Assembly (NCBI GenBank): GCA_030646035.1
Contig: JAUSMY010000019.1
Location: forward strand, 33,720 to 97,719
DNA: 64,000 bases
Direction: 5' to 3'
DNA from: Thermodesulfovibrionia bacterium
Lineage (GTDB): Bacteria; Nitrospirota; Thermodesulfovibrionia; UBA6902
In this document: positions 37,406-46,099 of the stretch, piece by piece
Layout: every line of letters starts with the position of its first letter
Position numbering within the stretch: the stretch's first letter is position 1
Notes under the pieces: model-generated
What the model was told of the DNA's origin: nothing
Seen by the model: only the letters and a program-made list of their open reading frames with translations
Database searches by the model: none
Position numbers and translations under genes: made by a program

Positions 37406-38973
37406 GCGTACTGTTAGATGCGATAAAATCCTCTCTCGGATCAGATGCCGGATGTGACGAATGCCGGTATACGGCATCAATGTTGTTCTGCAGCGTGCCG
37501 AGGGAGAGATTTGTCGATGCTGCTAAAGCGATGAGAAAGGTACATGCCCTGCTCGTTGCCGAATGGGCAGCAGATGAAACTCCGTTCAACAGGGGCTTCG
37601 GAATATACGCCTGTTACAGATGGGGTGCGGAGTATTTGATCGTTAAGACAGAGGCGCCGTTTGAAGACCCGGCATTCCCGACTCTCACAAAACAGTTCCT
37701 TCCGGCATACCGCTTTGAACGGCAGATCAAGAGCCTTATGGGCGTTACTGCCGCAGGGCATCCTGACTCAAGGCCCTGGATAAAGTTTGAAGACTGGCCT
37801 GAGGACGCATGGCCGCTAAGAAAATCTTTTGACGCGTCAAAGCCGATGCCTCGTGTTGCAGGTGAATATAAATTTTTAAGCGCAGAGGGTGAGGGTGTTT
37901 ATGAGATACCTGTTGGGCCTGTGCACGCAGGGATAATTGAACCGGGACATTTCCGCTTTCAGGCTGTTGGAGAGGATATCCTTAATCTTGAGGAGAGACT
38001 CGGATATGTTCATAAGGGGATTGAGAAAAAGTTTGAGTCGCTTTCGTGGAAAGATGGATCAAGGCTTGCGGGCCGGGTCTCAGGAGATACAACCGCTGCG
38101 CACAGCCTCGGCTATTGCATGGCGCTGGAGTCCATGACCGGATGCAAAGTGCCTGAACGGGCGCAGTGGCTGCGCGCGCTCTTTCTTGAGAGGGAGCGAA
38201 TAGCCAACCACCTTGGAGACCTCGGCGCCATATGCAATGACGCCGCATTCGCCTTCATGCTCTATCAGATGTCGAGGCTTAGGGAGATCATGCTGCGCAC
38301 CAATCACGAGCTCTTCGGCCACAGGTTCATGATGGACAGGATCATCCCCGGAGGCATTGCAGTTGATATTGAAGCAGATGGAAAGGAATTGATACTCTCC
38401 GAGCTGAAACAGATTGCAAAGGAGTTCAACAGGCTCGTGAAGATCTATGATCAGAATTCATCACTTGAAGACAGGGTGAGGGATACCGGCATACTTATTC
38501 CTGACAAGGCGAGAAGGCTCTGCCAGGTTGGGATAGTGGCAAGGGCAAGCGGCCTGAACCTCGACTGCCGCACACAGAACCCTTTTCCGCCATATGACCG
38601 CATCAAAGTGAATGTGCCTGTTCTTATCTCAGGCGATGTCCATGCGCGCGCATGGGTCAGGGTTGAAGAGGTAAGAGAATCAATACGCATCATACGCGAG
38701 ATACTGAATACGCTTCCATCAGGAGCGATATCATCAGACGTCGGCCTTCCATCTCCTGATACATACGGATTTTCCGCTGTTGAGGGATGGCGCGGAGAGA
38801 TAGTTTACTGGCTTCAGTCAGGGCCGAAAGGCGAGGTCAACAGATGCATGGTGAGAGACCCTTCCAGCGTCAACTGGCTCGGGCTTGAGCAGGCTGTGCT
38901 TGGCAACATCGTGCCTGACTTTCCGCTCTGCAATAAAAGTTTTAACCAGTCTTATTCAGGGAATGACCTATGA
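37402..38973 (+). CDS. Hydrogenase-4/complex I-like large subunit lacking NiFe ligands (EhrL type)
   Basis: A 523-residue hydrophilic subunit with a NuoC-like N-terminus (1 to about 150) fused to a NuoD/HycE-like large subunit. The start is the ATG at 37402, overlapping the previous stop. In NiFe hydrogenases the L1 motif is RxCGxC and the L2 motif DPCxxC. Here they read RVSGDT and DPSSVN, so all four cysteines are gone. The fold is otherwise well kept (GHFRFQAVGEDILNLEERLG, HSLGYCMALE, ERERIANHLGDLG). It therefore cannot hold a NiFe centre. This is the hallmark of Ehr complexes described in Geobacter and relatives, whose substrate is uncertain; quinone or a ferredoxin-linked donor is a guess. 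Confidence 0.92.
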   Translation: MSVLLDAIKSSLGSDAGCDECRYTASMLFCSVPRERFVDAAKAMRKVHALLVAEWAADETPFNRGFGIYACYRWGAEYLIVKTEAPFEDPAFPTLTKQFLPAYRFERQIKSLMGVTAAGHPDSRPWIKFEDWPEDAWPLRKSFDASKPMPRVAGEYKFLSAEGEGVYEIPVGPVHAGIIEPGHFRFQAVGEDILNLEERLGYVHKGIEKKFESLSWKDGSRLAGRVSGDTTAAHSLGYCMALESMTGCKVPERAQWLRALFLERERIANHLGDLGAICNDAAFAFMLYQMSRLREIMLRTNHELFGHRFMMDRIIPGGIAVDIEADGKELILSELKQIAKEFNRLVKIYDQNSSLEDRVRDTGILIPDKARRLCQVGIVARASGLNLDCRTQNPFPPYDRIKVNVPVLISGDVHARAWVRVEEVRESIRIIREILNTLPSGAISSDVGLPSPDTYGFSAVEGWRGEIVYWLQSGPKGEVNRCMVRDPSSVNWLGLEQAVLGNIVPDFPLCNKSFNQSYSGNDL

Positions 38974-39482
38974 TAAGGATACTTAAACAGATATTCAGGA
39001 CAGGAATTGTGACAGAGCCGCTTCTGCCGGAGGTTGACGCTGAGATTCAGGAAGTCGGCGCAGAACTGAAAAAGGCTATTGGGAAACGTTTCAGCAGGAG
39101 CCTTACGATCAGGCAGGTGGACGCAGGCTCATGCAACGGGTGCGAGCTTGAGATACATGCGATAAATAATCCGATCTATAACTGCGAGAGATTCGGCATC
39201 CACTTCACCGCATCGCCGAGGTTCGCGGATATGCTTCTGGTCACAGGCCCTGTGACGAGGAATATGGAGATAGCCCTGCGCAGAACTTATAACGCAACGC
39301 CACATCCGAAACTTGTTGTCGCTGTCGGCGACTGCGGATGCAACGGCGGAATATTCGGCGAGAGCTACGCATCCCTCGGCGGAATTGACAAGGTCATACC
39401 AGTAGATGTTGTCATCCCCGGATGCCCGCCAACCCCGGCTGCGATCCTCAATGGGATACTCAGAGCGGTAGGGAACAGATAA
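38970..39482 (+). CDS. NuoB/HyfI-like Fe-S small subunit (EhrS type)
   Basis: A 170-residue subunit carrying the proximal 4Fe-4S (N2-like) cluster. Ligand motifs: SCNGCELEI, GDCGCNGG and PGCPPTP. It overlaps the large subunit by ATGA and completes the six-gene set. A HyfH/NuoI-like ferredoxin subunit, an NADH module and maturation genes are all absent, so the electron donor must dock directly or lie elsewhere. A hairpin follows directly after the stop, before the convergent kinase-like gene. Confidence 0.95.
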   Translation: MIRILKQIFRTGIVTEPLLPEVDAEIQEVGAELKKAIGKRFSRSLTIRQVDAGSCNGCELEIHAINNPIYNCERFGIHFTASPRFADMLLVTGPVTRNMEIALRRTYNATPHPKLVVAVGDCGCNGGIFGESYASLGGIDKVIPVDVVIPGCPPTPAAILNGILRAVGNR

Positions 39483-39505
39483 TTATGGAAGTCGGACTTC
39501 CATAA
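39483..39505. terminator. Palindromic hairpin between convergent genes
   Basis: TTATGGAAGT (39483-39492) pairs perfectly with ACTTCCATAA (39496-39505) around CGG. It fills the whole gap between the Ehr operon and the kinase-like gene and could end transcription from both sides, though no T-run follows. Confidence 0.6.
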
Positions 39506-40222
39506 TCACCACTCCATCGTCTCAAGGTATTTTCGCAGGATGGATACGGTGCGGAACTTCTTGAGTATCATTGAATGCTTCAGGCCGCAGCAAATCTGTT
39601 TTATGAAAGCAGGATGCCTGGAATAGTATCTTGCACCTCCGAGCGAGTCATAAAAGACCCTGATAAGGTCGACTATATCACTCTGCTGATTTTCGCTCTT
39701 CGTCGCCTCCCAGTGGTAAAAGTCTAGCAGCTTAACCTCAAATGAGAGCCCTGAACGGCTGACGATTATATTGTCCAGATGCAGGTCGCCGTGATATTCA
39801 TTGTATTGATGCACCTGCTCGATCCCTTTTGCCAGGATGTGCAGAAGATGTACCGCCTCAAAGGGATGGAGCCGTTTGCCCGGGAGATTCTTTAAAAAAC
39901 TTGAGAGCCCCTCTCCTTTGACGTATTCAGATATCAGAGCGGTGATCGTGGCTTTTTCGAATGTGAATGTCTCTCCTGCGTGGTATTTGATAAGCATGGG
40001 GCAGTGGCGCAGCTTGTGGAGCTTCTTCGCGTAACGCATGGAAGTCTTGCTGCCGATATCCCGCTTCGGGTAAAAGAGCTTCGCCGTCCTCTCTATGCCT
40101 GTGCGGAGCTCAGCGATCTTATATACCTCGCCCTCCCATCCCTCACCGAGCTTTGAGACGACCTTGTATTTTCCGGCGATTATGTACCCCGGCTGCAGGT
40201 TAAAAGAATCAATTGTCTTCAT
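39506..40222 (-). CDS. Protein kinase-like (Ser/Thr or RIO/LPS-kinase fold) protein
   Basis: A 238-residue small kinase. Motifs: glycine loop KLGEGWEGEVYKI, the ATP lysine in RTAKLFYPKRD, hinge LISEYVKGEGL, catalytic loop YHGDLHLDNIIV (Asp and Asn kept) and the metal Asp in LLDFYHWEA (DFG changed to DFY). No transmembrane or sensor domain is present. HGDLH is typical of RIO, aminoglycoside phosphotransferase and LPS-kinase families as well as compact bacterial Ser/Thr kinases. The substrate is unknown. It is convergent with the Ehr genes, monocistronic, and upstream of a cytochrome gene on the same strand. Confidence 0.78.
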   Translation of the reverse strand: MKTIDSFNLQPGYIIAGKYKVVSKLGEGWEGEVYKIAELRTGIERTAKLFYPKRDIGSKTSMRYAKKLHKLRHCPMLIKYHAGETFTFEKATITALISEYVKGEGLSSFLKNLPGKRLHPFEAVHLLHILAKGIEQVHQYNEYHGDLHLDNIIVSRSGLSFEVKLLDFYHWEATKSENQQSDIVDLIRVFYDSLGGARYYSRHPAFIKQICCGLKHSMILKKFRTVSILRKYLETMEW

Positions 40223-40392
40223 TTGTTTGTAAATGGATTATATACGGTTTTATCTGGGATGGGCAATATCTTGTTCTGATTTGTGTCCAGGTATAACCTT
40301 TGATCCTCCGGCGGATCTGCCGTCAGGCACTCATACTGCAGACATTATCAATGCCGTGAAAGCGGGGGACAAATTAAGGCAAGAGAGAACTT

Positions 40393-41325
40393 TTAGTTCC
40401 CGAAGAGATTCGGCAGGATGAATGTATCGTACTTTGTCACAAGGCTTTTTATGTTGAGGTATTTCAGGTCAGTGCTTCTTTTTGTGCTGAAGCCGAGTTT
40501 CTTGAAATCAAGGATGCCCTTTTCAGAGTGGCACTCATTGCAGACGATGCTCACCTCTTTCTTTGCTATATCCTTGTGAAATAATTTTAACTTTCTCTCT
40601 TTCTCTTCCTTGCCCATGCTGTCCCACTTCTCAAGAAATCCGATTGCTTCGTTATTGTCCATTACATTCAGCGCAGGCCTCTTCTCACCGCCCACAACGG
40701 AATAGACCGTTATTCTGGATATCATGGCATCATGCCTCTCAACCTTGCCTGTCTTCTGGTTATAGAAAGAGGCATACGGCCTGCCTTTGAACTTTACATC
40801 TTCAGGGCTTTTCCATTCATATGCCGCTTGTTTTATTTTGCTCTTGTCCAGATGGCATACCTCGCATACTACATAACCTGTGTGCATATTAAGGAACGCG
40901 CTTACCTTCTTGTTGCCGGAATGGGGATACAAAGTGTGGCAGGCAGCGCAGGATGAATCATTCTGCAGGTTTGAGATGAGGAAATGCTGGCCTTCATGGA
41001 ATTTAGCCGGATCAGCTTTCATGGCGAGTATCTTTGCTTTATCTTTCTGATGGCACTCTTTTACGCAGTTGATCTTTATCCTGGGGTTATGCGGGATCTC
41101 TGTTATATCCGCATGGCATTCCTTGCATCCGACCTTAGCGTGCGAAGATGCCGCGTATTTATCTTCATCAATATGCAGCATCTTGAACTTGACCGGGGTC
41201 TCCTGCCTTACGAGGCCGGGGTACTGGTGGCATGTGAGGCATCCATCTTTATCAAAACCAATGGAGATACCGGGCATGCATAAAAAAATCATCCAGGCAA
41301 TTATCAGGGAAATATATTCTTTCAT
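40393..41325 (-). CDS. Periplasmic multihaem c-type cytochrome
   Basis: A 310-residue exported cytochrome. The signal peptide (1 to about 23) ends near GISIGF. Five CxxCH sites are seen (CLTCH, CKECH, CAACH, CEVCH, CNECH), plus one CxxxCH (CVKECH), so five haems are likely and a sixth is possible. Many extra histidines could act as distal ligands. Spacing is uneven and does not match NrfA, NapC or octahaem types, so the role is open; electron transfer in the periplasm is certain only as a class. The C-terminal 60 residues lack haem sites. It is transcribed toward the kinase-like gene. Confidence 0.9.
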   Translation of the reverse strand: MKEYISLIIAWMIFLCMPGISIGFDKDGCLTCHQYPGLVRQETPVKFKMLHIDEDKYAASSHAKVGCKECHADITEIPHNPRIKINCVKECHQKDKAKILAMKADPAKFHEGQHFLISNLQNDSSCAACHTLYPHSGNKKVSAFLNMHTGYVVCEVCHLDKSKIKQAAYEWKSPEDVKFKGRPYASFYNQKTGKVERHDAMISRITVYSVVGGEKRPALNVMDNNEAIGFLEKWDSMGKEEKERKLKLFHKDIAKKEVSIVCNECHSEKGILDFKKLGFSTKRSTDLKYLNIKSLVTKYDTFILPNLFGN

Positions 41326-41375
41326 ATGGAAAAATCAGGCCGGAGAAAAAAGACGATGTAATAAACTGAAAAAAA

Positions 41376-41861
41376 TCAAGACGGCCTTATAACACCCTTC
41401 TTCAACATCATATCTCTTATCCTGCTTACATGCTCTTGTTCAGCTGCAAGCACCTTGCCGAAATCCGCGCTTGACGATATCTTGTTCTCAGACATCATTC
41501 CGCTTATAAGGTTGTTGATAAATATCTCAACCATCGTCTCTTCAAGCTCTAACGCTATTCTTAGCGCTTCCTCAAGCGAGACTTGGCGCTGCCTGATCCT
41601 GAAGTTAATGTTATTGGCAAACTCCAGTGTCTTCACCACAAAAGGCAGTGAAGGCGGGTGCATATCCGGCGGGAGCATGGCGCCGTCAAAAAGATTCAAT
41701 GTTTCTATCAGAAATACAGAATGTTCAACCTCATCGTTATGAAGCTCTTCCCAGAAATGCCTCTCTTCAGGGAACATCCTCATGAAAGAACCGTATATTG
41801 ACGCTACGGCATGCTCCACAGCGATGCATCCATTTATTCTGTCTTTTTGCTCGAAATTCAT
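41376..41861 (-). CDS. Ferritin-like (rubrerythrin-type) di-iron protein
   Basis: A 161-residue four-helix protein; I start at the ATG at 41861 (MNFEQKDRI), since the longer frame adds a poor hydrophobic lead. Ligand-type residues recur in ferritin-like spacing: CIAVEHAVAS, HNDEVEHSVF, ELEETMVEIF and AAEQEHVSRI. Rubredoxin cysteines are absent. Proteins of this type handle peroxide or iron, or act on unknown substrates. It lies 50 bases upstream of the cytochrome gene and 40 bases after the thioredoxin-fold gene on the same strand, which suggests a small redox or stress cluster. Confidence 0.75.
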   Translation of the reverse strand: MNFEQKDRINGCIAVEHAVASIYGSFMRMFPEERHFWEELHNDEVEHSVFLIETLNLFDGAMLPPDMHPPSLPFVVKTLEFANNINFRIRQRQVSLEEALRIALELEETMVEIFINNLISGMMSENKISSSADFGKVLAAEQEHVSRIRDMMLKKGVIRPS

Positions 41862-41901
41862 AATCAAAGTATATATCAAAAGAGGCACATAAGCCAGAGG
41901 C

Positions 41902-42147
41902 CTATTTTATGTTGTCATTAAATTTGGCAAGCAGATCCTTCTTCTTCACCCTGCCGTTAAGTGTCGAACCGTCTTCAAACTCAAATACCGGGATGTCAAA
42001 CCTGTAGAGCTCGTAAAGCTCATCACTTGATTCGATGTTGACCTTATTGATGATGATGCCGTGCCTCTCCTTAAGGCCGTTCAGCATCTCCTCGGCAGCA
42101 TCACAGAGCCAGCATCCTTCTTTATAGTAGAAGGTCAGTTTGACCAT
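41902..42147 (-). CDS. Glutaredoxin/thioredoxin-fold protein
   Basis: An 81-residue protein of the DUF836/glutaredoxin-like kind. The start at 42147 is fixed by GGAGGGAG nine bases upstream; a longer frame runs into the next gene. The redox motif is YKEGCWLCDAAEE (CxxC), followed by the cis-Pro strand RFDIPVFEFEDG. It probably reduces disulphides or serves as a small redox carrier. It starts two bases after the stop of the cupin-like gene, so the two are co-translated. Confidence 0.82.
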   Translation of the reverse strand: MVKLTFYYKEGCWLCDAAEEMLNGLKERHGIIINKVNIESSDELYELYRFDIPVFEFEDGSTLNGRVKKKDLLAKFNDNIK

Positions 42148-42149
42148 CG

Positions 42150-42551
42150 TTACTCCCTCCACCGCACAGTCAATATTATTGAATCCTCTTTTGTCTCCCA
42201 CCAGTGCTCCACATCCTCTTTCCACATGATATATTCGCCCTCTTCTTTAAGTTCATGCGTAAAAGATTCATAATGGTCTTGAGGATTGCGGAACTTAAAG
42301 ATGATATCTCCTCTTATCAGGAAGCTTACAGCCCTGCTGTCTGAACATCCTGCCCAGCCGCCAACCCGTGTCTCGCCTTCTTTATGATCGCCGAGGCGGA
42401 ATTCGATCCCTTTGGTATCCCTGAGCTTGTACTTCTCAGGTACAAATGGAACGCCTTTGTCCTTACACCACTTTCTTATGTCACCGATGAACCAGTGGCG
42501 GAACTCTTTTGCATCCTCATGCGAGTTTCCTGTTGTTATGTCTTTGATCAT
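42150..42551 (-). CDS. Conserved-type hypothetical protein, possibly cupin-like
   Basis: A 133-residue soluble protein I do not firmly recognise. The N-terminal third is helical and charged (SHEDAKEFRHWFIGDIRKW). The rest alternates short strands with glycines (RLGDHKEG, GGWAGCSD, GDIIFKFRNP) and ends EGEYIMWKEDVEHWWETKED then SIILTVRW. That ending resembles the second cupin motif (usually G-x-x-H...W...E-D-S), but one usual His is Glu here. It is the first gene of a minus-strand run with the thioredoxin-fold, ferritin-like and cytochrome genes. Function unassigned. Confidence 0.55.
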   Translation of the reverse strand: MIKDITTGNSHEDAKEFRHWFIGDIRKWCKDKGVPFVPEKYKLRDTKGIEFRLGDHKEGETRVGGWAGCSDSRAVSFLIRGDIIFKFRNPQDHYESFTHELKEEGEYIMWKEDVEHWWETKEDSIILTVRWRE

Positions 42552-42662
42552 ATTTGGCCTGCACCCTTCCTATAAATTTAATAGCATCAGTATTGATAAT
42601 ACTATGTCACTAATTTAAACTACTCTTTACAAGTTATCAACCAAAATCAGGGAGGATATAAT

Positions 42663-43160
42663 ATGGCTTCAGAACATACCTTTGATATAGTGAGCAAAGT
42701 AAACCTTCAGGAGGTCTTGAACGCGGTTGACCAGTCGATGAAGGAGATACTTCAGAGGTTCGACTTTAAGAACAGCAAGAGCGATATAGAGCTTGACCAG
42801 GACAAGAATGAATTAACCCTCACTTCTGATGATGAATATAAGCTGAAGAGCGTTATTGATGTTCTGGAGAGCAAGCTCGTTAAGAGAAAGGTCTCGTTAA
42901 AGGCGCTTGAATACGGGAAGATAGAGCCGGCTGCGTTAAATACCGTAAGGCAGGTCGTCAAGCTTCAGCAGGGAGTCCCTATCGAGAAGTCGAAAGAGAT
43001 AGTCAAGATGATAAAGAACGCAAAGATGAAGGTTCAGGCAGAGATACAGAGCGACCAGGTACGGGTAAAGGGAAAGAAGATAGACGACCTTCAGGAAGTC
43101 ATGGCGCTGATAAAAGCGAAAGACCTCGGGATCCATCTCGAGTTTGTGAATTTCAGATAA
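42663..43160 (+). CDS. YajQ-family nucleotide-binding protein
   Basis: A 165-residue YajQ protein with two RNP-like ferredoxin folds. Seen: SEHTFDIVSKVNLQEVLNAV at the N-terminus, RFDFKNSKSDIELDQ, and the C-terminal VRVKGKKIDDLQEVMALIK and LEFVNFR. Members bind c-di-GMP in Xanthomonas and Pseudomonas and act with transcription factors. This fits the c-di-GMP theme of the window but is not proof. GGGAGGATATA precedes the ATG. A hairpin follows at 43176-43199. Confidence 0.94.
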   Translation: MASEHTFDIVSKVNLQEVLNAVDQSMKEILQRFDFKNSKSDIELDQDKNELTLTSDDEYKLKSVIDVLESKLVKRKVSLKALEYGKIEPAALNTVRQVVKLQQGVPIEKSKEIVKMIKNAKMKVQAEIQSDQVRVKGKKIDDLQEVMALIKAKDLGIHLEFVNFR

Positions 43161-43175
43161 ACATTGATATAAACT

Positions 43176-43199
43176 AACCTGAATTGCCATTTTCAGGTT
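43176..43199 (+). terminator. Hairpin after yajQ
   Basis: AACCTGAA (43176-43183) pairs with TTCAGGTT (43192-43199) around eight bases. No T-run follows. It lies just before the cysK promoter and may serve as a weak or Rho-linked end. Confidence 0.5.
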
Positions 43200-43207
43200 C
43201 ATACTTA

Positions 43208-43216
43208 TGCTATAAT
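43208..43216 (+). promoter_or_regulatory. Extended -10 promoter of cysK
   Basis: TGCTATAAT combines the TGn extension with a perfect TATAAT (43211-43216). There is no -35 at normal spacing. The start would fall at about 43223, next to the ATG at 43224, implying a leaderless mRNA. Confidence 0.55.
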
Positions 43217-43223
43217 TCCATTC

Positions 43224-44150
43224 ATGAAAGCGACTGAAAACATATTGACCTTGATAGGCAATACGCCTATTGTAAGGCTTAACCACATTCCAGGCCCTGA
43301 TGATGCAGAGGTATGGGCGAAGCTTGAAGGCTTTAACCCCGGAGGCTCGGTAAAGGACAGGATAGCCCTCTCCATGATAGAGACTGCTGAAGCAGAAGGA
43401 AGGCTGAAGCCGGGCGGAACTATCATTGAACCTACAAGCGGCAATACAGGCATCGGGCTTGCGATGGTTGCTTCAGTAAAGGGCTACAAGCTTATACTTA
43501 CCATGTCAGAGGCGATGTCCCTTGAGAGGCGGCAGACATTTCAGGCGTTTGGCGCAGAGGTCGTATTATCCCCTGCACCGAAAGGGATGTTAGGCGCAGT
43601 TATTGAGGCTGAGACTATCTTTAAAAATAACCCTGATTACTATATGCCGATGCAGTTTGAAAATCCCGCAAATCCTGAAGTTCACAGAAAAACAACGGCA
43701 GTCGAAATAATCGATGCCCTTGGTATTGATATTGACGGGTTTGTCGCAGGAGTGGGAACAGGCGGAACCATAACAGGTGTAGGCGAAGTTTTAAGAGAGA
43801 AGAAGCCTGATGTATGGATAGCTGCTGTTGAGCCTGCAGGTTCTCCGGTGCTATCAGGCGGAAATCCCGGCCCGCATAAACTGGCAGGGATAGGCGCAGG
43901 TTTTTATCCCGGCGTGCTCAATACGAAGATATATGATGAAGTCATAACCGTAACTGACGATGATGCCAAGGCCATGTCACAGCGCCTTGCAAAAGAAGAG
44001 GGGATATTCTGCGGCATATCTTCAGGCGCAGCATTGTGCGCCGCTCTTAAGGTGGCAAAGAAGCTTGGAAAAGGGAAAAGGGTTGTCACGGTCTTCCCGG
44101 ACAGAGGCGACAGGTATTTGAGCACAGGTTTGTTCGGGCCCCAGGTTTAG
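43224..44150 (+). CDS. cysK: Cysteine synthase A (O-acetylserine sulfhydrylase)
   Basis: A PLP enzyme making cysteine from O-acetylserine and sulphide. The 308 residues contain [10 protein letters not shown], the PLP lysine in [24 protein letters not shown] and [17 protein letters not shown]. The C-terminus [10 protein letters not shown] is standard. No Shine-Dalgarno is visible before the ATG and a promoter -10 lies seven bases upstream, so translation may be leaderless. The last four bases overlap the convergent ygiQ gene. A second, degenerate copy of this C-terminal coding segment lies on the far side of ygiQ (46104-46138). Confidence 0.96.
   Translation: MKATENILTLIGNTPIVRLNHIPGPDDAEVWAKLEGFNPGGSVKDRIALSMIETAEAEGRLKPGGTIIEPTSGNTGIGLAMVASVKGYKLILTMSEAMSLERRQTFQAFGAEVVLSPAPKGMLGAVIEAETIFKNNPDYYMPMQFENPANPEVHRKTTAVEIIDALGIDIDGFVAGVGTGGTITGVGEVLREKKPDVWIAAVEPAGSPVLSGGNPGPHKLAGIGAGFYPGVLNTKIYDEVITVTDDDAKAMSQRLAKEEGIFCGISSGAALCAALKVAKKLGKGKRVVTVFPDRGDRYLSTGLFGPQV
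44116..44138. repeat. Left copy of a 23-base direct repeat (cysK 3' end)
   Basis: ATTTGAGCACAGG then T then TTGTTCGGG, inside cysK. The right copy at 46104-46126 differs at one base (T to A). The two flank ygiQ, like att sites or a duplication scar. Confidence 0.85.
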
Positions 44151-46042
44151 CGGGTTTTTGTCTGTTTGCTCTTCCTGCCCAACAAACCCGTTTGCGTTTT
44201 CCATGCAGGTTTTCCGGTCCTCGGCCTGATTAAACAGAGCGGCCCAAATCCCACCAGGTCCATGCGATTGGCTAATTGCAGAGCTTGGTGAACAATGACA
44301 TAATGCTCCGGTCTTCTAAATTGGAGCAGGGCCCGCTGCATTTTCCTCTCTTCATATGACTTGGGAATATATACTTTCTTCATAGTACGCGGATCCAGGC
44401 CCGTGTAAAACATACATGTTGAAAGCGTACCGGGAGTGGGATAAAAATCCTGGACCTGCTCCGGGTTTATCCCAGCAGCTTTTAAATATTCAGCCAGTTT
44501 TATCGAGGACTTCAGGGTGCTTCCCGGGTGGCTTGACAATAGATACGGAACGAGATACTGTTCTTTTCCAAGGCGTTTATTGACCTGGTAAAATTTTTGG
44601 ACAAAAGCATCATACACTTTGCTGGAGGGTTTCCCCATTTTTTCCAATACGTCAGGGCAGATATGTTCCGGGGCGACCTTAAGCTGGCCGCTTATGTGAT
44701 GACGGCAAAGGTCTTCAAAGAAACGCTCATCCTTATCGAGCATGAGATAATCATATCGGATACCTGAGCGGATAAATACTTTTTTTATCCCGGGAATTTT
44801 CCGCAGTTTGCTCAGCAACATTAAATAATCACTGTGGCTAACCTTTAAATTTCGGCAAGGCTCCGGCGTTAAACATTGTTTGTTTCGGCAGACCCCATGC
44901 TTTTCCTGTTTATCACAGGCCTTATTTCGGAAATTAGCTGTGGGCCCGCCTACATCATGGATATATCCTTTAAAATCCTTATCGCGGGTAAAATTCTCAG
45001 CTTCCCCGATAATGGAAGCATCGCTTCGCCGCTGGATCACTCTGCCCTGATGAAAATTCAAAGCGCAGAAAGAACAGCCGCCAAAGCAGCCCCTATGGCT
45101 GACGATCCCGAATTTAACTTCCTCAATAGCAGCTACACCGCCTATGTTTCCATACATGGGATGCGGGGCTCTTTCATAAGGAAGGGCATATATCTTATCC
45201 ATGGCTTTTTCGCTCAGAGGCTTTGGGGGAGGATTCTGAACCAGCAGCCTGTCAGCATGCGGCTGCACTATAGTTTTTCCCCTAACATAATCCTGCTCGC
45301 TGCTCTCCGTCATAAAGGCCTGGGCATATTTCCGTGGGTCTTGGCGCACCTCTTCAAAAGACTCTACCAGCACATATTTGTCCGCATGTTCCTTATGCTC
45401 CAAAAATGCCGCCAGCTCTCCCTTACAATCATTTCTCCGGGGCGCAACGCAGGTGCCCCGCAGATTCAGCATATTATTAATTGGCACGCCTTTTTTAAGA
45501 AGCCGGGCAATTTCCACAATAGGTGATTCCCCCATTCCGTAAACTAGCATATCCGCCCCTGAGTGGATCAGCACTGAAGGCCTCACAAGATCATCCCAGT
45601 AATCATAGTGGGCAAATCGTCTCAGAGAAGCTTCCACACCTCCGATAATTATGGGGATCTGTCCAAATGCCTCCCTGATTTTGTGAGCATAGACAATAAC
45701 TGCTCTATCGGGCCTTAAGCCGGCTTGGCCGCCCGGTGAGTATTGATCATTTTTCCTTACTTTCTTGGTAGTTGTATAATGATTTACCATGGAGTCGATC
45801 ACGCCGGAAGATATAAGTACGCCGAGTTCAGGCCTCCCCAACTTTTTGAAATTCGCAATCACCTTCCAGTCAGGCTGAGCAATAATTCCGACTCTATATC
45901 CTTCACTTTCCAGAACCCGGGTGATGATCGCGTGTCCGAAACTGGGGTGATCCACATAGGCATCTCCGCTGATAAAGAGAAAATCCAGGGCATCCCACTC
46001 CCTCTTTCGCATATCGTCCCGGCTTACTGGTAAAAATGCCAC
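44147..46042 (-). CDS. YgiQ-family radical SAM protein
   Basis: A 631-residue radical SAM protein of the YgiQ type. The N-terminus ([29 protein letters not shown]) and VGIIAQPDW are typical. The cluster motif is [18 protein letters not shown] (CxxxCxxC), and [18 protein letters not shown] lies near the C-terminus. The biochemical role of YgiQ is not established. It starts with GTG at 46042. Its stop overlaps the end of cysK by four bases, yet a degenerate cysK tail follows its 5' end, so the gene sits between two copies of the cysK end. This suggests insertion or a duplication-deletion event. Confidence 0.92.
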   Translation of the reverse strand: MAFLPVSRDDMRKREWDALDFLFISGDAYVDHPSFGHAIITRVLESEGYRVGIIAQPDWKVIANFKKLGRPELGVLISSGVIDSMVNHYTTTKKVRKNDQYSPGGQAGLRPDRAVIVYAHKIREAFGQIPIIIGGVEASLRRFAHYDYWDDLVRPSVLIHSGADMLVYGMGESPIVEIARLLKKGVPINNMLNLRGTCVAPRRNDCKGELAAFLEHKEHADKYVLVESFEEVRQDPRKYAQAFMTESSEQDYVRGKTIVQPHADRLLVQNPPPKPLSEKAMDKIYALPYERAPHPMYGNIGGVAAIEEVKFGIVSHRGCFGGCSFCALNFHQGRVIQRRSDASIIGEAENFTRDKDFKGYIHDVGGPTANFRNKACDKQEKHGVCRNKQCLTPEPCRNLKVSHSDYLMLLSKLRKIPGIKKVFIRSGIRYDYLMLDKDERFFEDLCRHHISGQLKVAPEHICPDVLEKMGKPSSKVYDAFVQKFYQVNKRLGKEQYLVPYLLSSHPGSTLKSSIKLAEYLKAAGINPEQVQDFYPTPGTLSTCMFYTGLDPRTMKKVYIPKSYEERKMQRALLQFRRPEHYVIVHQALQLANRMDLVGFGPLCLIRPRTGKPAWKTQTGLLGRKSKQTKTR

Positions 46043-46099
46043 TTAATTATTAACCCCCTATTTCATGTTATGTCATGAACTATTTAGTATAACTATTCT

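Noticed and set aside
37402..38973. Calling the large subunit a functional NiFe hydrogenase
   Set aside because: All four nickel-iron ligand cysteines are replaced (RVSGDT and DPSSVN), so hydrogenase activity is not supported.
40233..40421. A 62-codon plus-strand frame between the kinase-like and cytochrome genes
   Set aside because: No ribosome site, no recognised family, overlaps the cytochrome end; probably chance in a 170-base gap.
44876..45526. A 216-codon open frame antisense to ygiQ
   Set aside because: It lies wholly inside a strongly supported radical SAM gene and resembles no family.
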